Shown here in pieces: positions 60,050 to 64,000 of a DNA stretch of 64,000 bases (position 1 is the stretch's first letter; every line of letters begins with the position of its first letter). The position numbers and the translations under genes are program-made. The stretch is from Maricaulis sp963975345 (lineage in GTDB: Bacteria > Pseudomonadota > Alphaproteobacteria > Caulobacterales > Maricaulaceae). The stretch is taken from positions 62,001 through 126,000 of the forward strand of contig NZ_CAXBGE010000008.1 of assembly GCF_963975345.1 (NCBI RefSeq), read 5' to 3'. The notes below the pieces were generated by a model. It worked only from the letters and a program-made list of their open reading frames with translations, searched no databases and was not told the origin of the DNA.

Positions 60050-61483
60050 ATGACATTGAAAGCATGGATGCCAGCGACGGCGCTCGCCGCCGTCTTGGCG
60101 CTGGCCGCGTGCAGCGCTCCGGACACCTCCGGGGACAGCACGCAAAGCGCAAGCGGCGATAGCGACGCAGTCGTCCGCTATAGCCTTGATCCCTATCCCT
60201 CAACCTATGTGCCGCGCGCGAGCGGCGTGACGCTGATCCAGCACGCCACCGTGATCGACGGTGTCGGCGGTCAGATCGAAAACGGCGATGTGCTGGTCGA
60301 GAATGGCCGCATCTCGGCTGTTGGCACCGGCCTGGTGGCGCCCGACGGCGCGACGGTGATCGATGCGACGGGTCGCTATGTCACCCCTGGGATCATCGAT
60401 ATCCACTCCCACCTCGGCGATTACCCGTCACCAGGTGTCGATGCCAATAATGATGGCAATGAGATGACCTCGCCGGTGACGCCGCAGGTCTGGGCCGAAC
60501 ATTCCGTCTGGCCCCAGGATGTCGGTTTTGAAGCCGCCCTCGCCGGCGGTGTGACAACGATCAGCGTCCTGCCAGGCTCAGGCAATCTGTTCGGTGGCCG
60601 TGGTATCACGCTGCGCAATGTCGCCGCGCGCACGGTCCAGGAAATGAAATTTCCCGGCGCGCCCTACACGCTGAAAATGGCGTGTGGCGAAAATCCGTCA
60701 CGCGTCTATGGCAGTCGCAACCAATCGCCGGCGACCGATATGGGCAATATGGCCGGCTATCGCGCCGCCTGGCAGCGTGCCACCGAATATCGCCGCAGCT
60801 GGCAGGAATACTGGGATAGTGCCGAGGCCGGCGAAGACGCGACGCCGCCAACCCGCGACCTTGGTCTCGATACGCTGATGGGCGTGCTGAATGGTGAAAT
60901 TCTCGTCGAGATGCATTGCTATCGCGCCGACCAGATGGCGCAGATCATCGACCTGTCGCATGAGTTCGGCTATCACGTCGCCGCTTTCCACCACGCGGTG
61001 GAAGCCTATAAGATCCCCGACCTGCTTGCCGCCGAAGGCACCTGTGCTGCGGTGTGGGCCGATTGGGGCGGGTTCAAGATGGAAGCGTATGATTCCATCC
61101 GCGAAAACCTGCCAATGATCCATGCAGGCGGTGCCTGCGCCATGATCCATTCCGACAGCGAAATGGGCATTCAGCGTCTCAACCAGGAAGTTGCCAAGGC
61201 GCTGGCCGATGGCCGCCGGGCCGGGATCGATATTTCCGAAGCCGACGCTTGGCGCTGGTTGACCTCCAACCCGGCCACAGCGCTGGGCATTCTCGATCAG
61301 ACAGGGTCGCTGGAAGTCGGCAAGCGCGCAGACATCGTGCTGTGGTCTGCCGATCCGTTCAGCACCTACTCACGCGCCGATCGGGTCTGGATCGACGGTG
61401 CCTTGACCTATGATCGCCGCGACGAGGACATGCAGCCCGTTCGTGACTTCATGCTCGGCCAACCTGGTGAGGGAGACGAATAA
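60050..61483 (+). CDS. amidohydrolase lipoprotein (metal ligands intact)
   Basis: Exported amidohydrolase of 477 aa. ATG 60050, SD GGGGAA; MTLKAWMPATALAAVLALAAC is a lipoprotein signal with lipobox LAAC. The metal-dependent hydrolase domain has PGIIDIHSHLGDYP (HxH), EMHCYRADQM, VAAFHHAVEA and IHSDSEMG, so all expected ligands and the catalytic Asp are present, followed by the C-terminal SLEVGKRADIVLWSADPF. It resembles imidazolonepropionase/dipeptidase-like amidohydrolases; the substrate is open. Its stop overlaps the start of a second amidohydrolase (TAATG). Confidence 0.92.
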   Translation: MTLKAWMPATALAAVLALAACSAPDTSGDSTQSASGDSDAVVRYSLDPYPSTYVPRASGVTLIQHATVIDGVGGQIENGDVLVENGRISAVGTGLVAPDGATVIDATGRYVTPGIIDIHSHLGDYPSPGVDANNDGNEMTSPVTPQVWAEHSVWPQDVGFEAALAGGVTTISVLPGSGNLFGGRGITLRNVAARTVQEMKFPGAPYTLKMACGENPSRVYGSRNQSPATDMGNMAGYRAAWQRATEYRRSWQEYWDSAEAGEDATPPTRDLGLDTLMGVLNGEILVEMHCYRADQMAQIIDLSHEFGYHVAAFHHAVEAYKIPDLLAAEGTCAAVWADWGGFKMEAYDSIRENLPMIHAGGACAMIHSDSEMGIQRLNQEVAKALADGRRAGIDISEADAWRWLTSNPATALGILDQTGSLEVGKRADIVLWSADPFSTYSRADRVWIDGALTYDRRDEDMQPVRDFMLGQPGEGDE

Positions 61484-62754
61484 TGAACCGCTTCATATCT
61501 GCCATTGCGCTCAGCATGGCCCTGGCCGCGCCAGGCCTCGCCCAGTCCTACGCCGTCACCAATGGCCGCGTCGTCACCAATACCGACGCCGGCATCATTG
61601 AGGATGGTACCGTCCTGCTGCGTGACGGCTCGATTGTTGCCGTCGGCAATGACGTCACCATTCCGGTCGGCACGACCGTGATCGACGCCCAAGGCGGCTG
61701 GATCACGCCGGGCATTTTCGCGCCCGTCACCCAGTTGGGCCTGATCGAGGTCGCGTTGGAAGATTCGACCACCGATGACAGCGCCGATGACTCGCCCTAT
61801 TCGGTCGCACTCGACGTCGCCGACAGCTTCAATCCGGCCGGCACGCATATCGCGTCGAACCGGATCGGCGGCATCACCCGTGCGGCGCTCTATCCCTCCA
61901 CCGGCTGGAATATCTTTGCCGGCCAGGGCGCGTTGATCGACACGACCGGGTCCAGCACCTCGCTGTTTGAAGAAGACAGTTTTGTGTTCGCCGATCTCAG
62001 CCAGTCCGGTGCAGCAACAGCCGGCGGGTCCCGCTCGGCAGCCTGGACCTATCTGGCTGCAGCCTTTGCTGATGCCCGGGGCTATCCCGGCCGCTTCAGC
62101 GGCGATCATGAGGGCGATGCCCTCAATCGCTATGACGCTGCGGCACTCGTGCCGGTGGTGCGCGGGCGTATCCCGCTGGTGATGGACCTCGATCGGGCGG
62201 CTGATATCCGCCGGGCCTTGCGGTTCCAGCGCGAAAATGCGCCAATGCAGCTGATTATCCTCGGCGGTGCTGAAGCCTGGATGGTAGCCGACGAACTGGC
62301 CACCGCCGGCGTGCCGGTGCTGATGGATCCACTTCGCAACCTGCCCAGCTCCTTCGATGCGATTGCATCGACGCTGGAGGCCGCCCAACGGCTCCAGCGC
62401 GCTGGCGTCACCGTCGCTTACACCACCCAAACCGCCGATGGGTATTTCAACGCCCGCCTGTTGACCCAGCACGCCGGCAATGCCGTCGCCCATGGGGTGC
62501 CGTGGGATGCAGCCTTCCGCTCGATCACGCTGACACCGGCTCAAATCTATGGCGTCGGGGACCGTTTCGGCGCCCTGGCTGCGGGCTATACCGGAGATGT
62601 TGTGGTGTGGGACGGCGATCCGCTGGAAGTGATGAGCGCGCCGGTGGCGATGTTGATCAATGGTGAACCGACCGACATGACATCGCGCGAAACCCGGCTG
62701 CGCGACCGTTACATGGATATCACGGACGAGAGGCCTTTCGCCTATCGTCGTTGA
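61483..62754 (+). CDS. amidohydrolase paralogue lacking metal ligands
   Basis: Exported protein of 423 aa with signal peptide NRFISAIALSMALAAPGLAQ. The fold is that of the preceding gene (TNGRVVTNTDAGIIEDGTVL at the start, AGYTGDVVVWDGDPLEVM at the end). However, the HxH strand reads GIFAPVTQLG, the EMHC position reads VMDLDRA, the FHH position reads LIILGGAEA, and the HSDSE position reads TTQTADG. All metal ligands are lost, so it is probably a non-catalytic partner. One-base stop/start overlap with the active copy suggests equal production and a heteromer. Confidence 0.88.
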   Translation: MNRFISAIALSMALAAPGLAQSYAVTNGRVVTNTDAGIIEDGTVLLRDGSIVAVGNDVTIPVGTTVIDAQGGWITPGIFAPVTQLGLIEVALEDSTTDDSADDSPYSVALDVADSFNPAGTHIASNRIGGITRAALYPSTGWNIFAGQGALIDTTGSSTSLFEEDSFVFADLSQSGAATAGGSRSAAWTYLAAAFADARGYPGRFSGDHEGDALNRYDAAALVPVVRGRIPLVMDLDRAADIRRALRFQRENAPMQLIILGGAEAWMVADELATAGVPVLMDPLRNLPSSFDAIASTLEAAQRLQRAGVTVAYTTQTADGYFNARLLTQHAGNAVAHGVPWDAAFRSITLTPAQIYGVGDRFGALAAGYTGDVVVWDGDPLEVMSAPVAMLINGEPTDMTSRETRLRDRYMDITDERPFAYRR

Positions 62755-62810
62755 CGAAAAGCCGCCTGTACGTTGACAGAACGCGCAGGAGACGTATTTT
62801 GCACCTCATT

Positions 62811-62847
62811 CGTGGCCGCGCCGTTTCGGCGCGGCCACGTCATTTTG
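62811..62847 (+). terminator. terminator of the amidohydrolase operon
   Basis: 13-bp perfect stem cgtggccgcgccg (62811-62823) / cggcgcggccacg (62827-62839), TTT loop, followed by tcatttt. It lies 57 bp after the stop and 39 bp before the helicase start. Confidence 0.8.
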
Positions 62848-62885
62848 CTCCCAGCCTATTGCTGCTTCAGATTTAAAAGGACGCC

Positions 62886-64000
62886 ATGACGTTCGAAGAC
62901 CTCGGGTTAAGCCCGAAACTGCTCACTGCCATCACTGCAGCGGGCTATACAGAGCCCACACCGATCCAGGCCGGCGCCATCATGCCCGCATTGACCGGAC
63001 GCGACGTGCTGGGCATTGCCCAGACCGGCACCGGCAAGACAGCGGCCTTTGTGCTGCCCCTGATCGAACTGCTCTCGCGCGGCCGGGCCAAGGCCCGCAT
63101 GCCACGCTCGCTGATCATTGCACCGACCCGTGAACTCGCCGCCCAGTGCGCTGAAAATTTCGAATCCTATGCCAAGGGGCAAAGGCTCTCCATGGCCCTG
63201 CTGATCGGCGGCGTCGCGTTTGGACCCCAACAGGCCATTCTTGATCGCGGAGCCGATGTGCTGATCGCGACCCCGGGCCGGCTGCTCGATCATTTCGGCC
63301 GCGGCAAACTCCTGCTCAATGGCGTCCAGATCCTGGTCGTCGATGAAGCCGACCGCATGCTCGACATGGGCTTCATTCCCGATCTGGAAAAGATTTTCTC
63401 GCTGACGCCGCCGCGCCGGCAGACCCTGTTCTTCTCGGCCACCATGCCGAACGAAATCAAAAGCCTGATCGACCGCTTCCTCAACGACCCCGTCCGGGTC
63501 GAGGTCGGACGCCCAGCCACAGCGGGCGCCAATATCGAACAATATCTCGTCCGCGTCCGCGACGCCCAGCCCAAGACCAAGCGGACCGCCCTGCGCGAAG
63601 CGATGTCACGCGACGGCGTCAAGAACGGCATCATCTTCTGCAATCGCAAACGCGATGTGGACATGGTGGCGCGCGAGCTGACGAAATTCGGTATCCCCGC
63701 CTCGCCGATCCATGGTGATCTCGATCAATCCGTGCGCACCGCAACCCTGGCCGGGTTCAAGGATGACAGCATCCGCTTCCTGGTCGCCAGCGACGTCGCG
63801 GCACGCGGTCTCGACATCCCTGATGTGAGCCATGTGTTCAATTACGACATGCCGCACCATGCCGATGATTATGTCCACCGCATCGGTCGGACCGGGCGCG
63901 CCGGCAAGACCGGCACTTCGATCACCATCATGGCGCCGGGCGACGAAAAGAATCTCGCCGCCATCCTCAAACTGACGCGGCAGGACATTCCTGACATGCC
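62886..64000 (+). CDS. DEAD-box RNA helicase, RhlE type (partial)
   Basis: ATP-dependent RNA helicase cut by the right edge after 371 codons. ATG 62886 (MTFEDLGLSPKLLTAITAAG). Motifs: PTPIQAGAIMP, AQTGTGKTAAF, PTRELA, TPGRLLD, DEAD, SATMP, HRIGRTGRAGKT. It is a paralogue of the helicase at 19198-21015 but clearly divergent (for example in the Ia-Ib region). The C-terminal tail is outside the window. It follows the terminator at 62811, so it has its own promoter. Confidence 0.95.
   Translation, partial: MTFEDLGLSPKLLTAITAAGYTEPTPIQAGAIMPALTGRDVLGIAQTGTGKTAAFVLPLIELLSRGRAKARMPRSLIIAPTRELAAQCAENFESYAKGQRLSMALLIGGVAFGPQQAILDRGADVLIATPGRLLDHFGRGKLLLNGVQILVVDEADRMLDMGFIPDLEKIFSLTPPRRQTLFFSATMPNEIKSLIDRFLNDPVRVEVGRPATAGANIEQYLVRVRDAQPKTKRTALREAMSRDGVKNGIIFCNRKRDVDMVARELTKFGIPASPIHGDLDQSVRTATLAGFKDDSIRFLVASDVAARGLDIPDVSHVFNYDMPHHADDYVHRIGRTGRAGKTGTSITIMAPGDEKNLAAILKLTRQDIPDM

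Overview
The window is a gene-dense, high-GC stretch of chromosome from an alphaproteobacterium. Gene content fits the Caulobacterales/Maricaulales (Hyphomonadaceae/Maricaulaceae-like) side of the class: a nuo operon with embedded extra genes, a PTA-fused malic enzyme, TonB-type and autotransporter outer-membrane proteins, and several likely leaderless or non-ATG starts. The assignment is an inference from gene content, not a database match. I saw no rRNA, CRISPR array, transposase gene or prophage.

Region by region. (1) 1-9418, minus strand: respiratory complex I operon nuoA-B-C-D-E-F-(70-aa orf)-G-(secreted GlcG/HbpS-like protein)-H-I-J, cut at the left edge inside nuoJ. (2) 9700-22740: envelope and signalling genes: a TonB-receptor-type beta-barrel protein behind a 17-bp direct repeat, an alpha/beta hydrolase, a GGDEF-EAL protein, a carboxylesterase lipoprotein, a type Vd patatin autotransporter, an RhlE-type DEAD-box helicase with a repetitive basic tail, a TPR-like lipoprotein and a small secreted protein. 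(3) 22904-28031: tRNA-Asp, divergent biotin genes bioA / bioF-bioD, a two-gene membrane-protein operon, a 95-bp tandem repeat and tRNA-Val. (4) 28032-36183, all minus strand: pheA behind an apparent ribosome-mediated attenuator, then lon, clpX, clpP, tig (with a histone-H1-like tail) and tRNA-Leu; lon/clpX/clpP/tig form a protein-quality-control block. (5) 36302-44260: TPMT-like methyltransferase, MATE exporter, malic enzyme, NAD(P)HX repair enzyme, and glnB-glnA. (6) 44364-50254: a large type Va autotransporter, a small transglycosylase-like lipoprotein, and parE. (7) 50255-58763: an accessory-looking section: a 0.9-kb island of inverted repeats, a compact merR / merT / flavin-disulfide oxidoreductase unit with a textbook 19-bp-spacer MerR-family promoter, then a four-gene cluster (P-loop NTPase of unknown function, alpha/beta hydrolase, phosphate-porin-like protein, atypical ABC exporter). 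(8) 58767-64000: RlmL-type rRNA methyltransferase, an amidohydrolase pair of which the second lacks the metal ligands, and a second DEAD-box helicase cut by the right edge.

The observations I rate highest are the pheA leader (a short Tyr/Phe-containing leader peptide, mutually exclusive hairpins and a terminator), the unassigned four-gene cluster at 53897-58763 with its start site behind a hairpin, the two foreign-looking genes translationally embedded in the nuo operon, and the active/inactive amidohydrolase pair.
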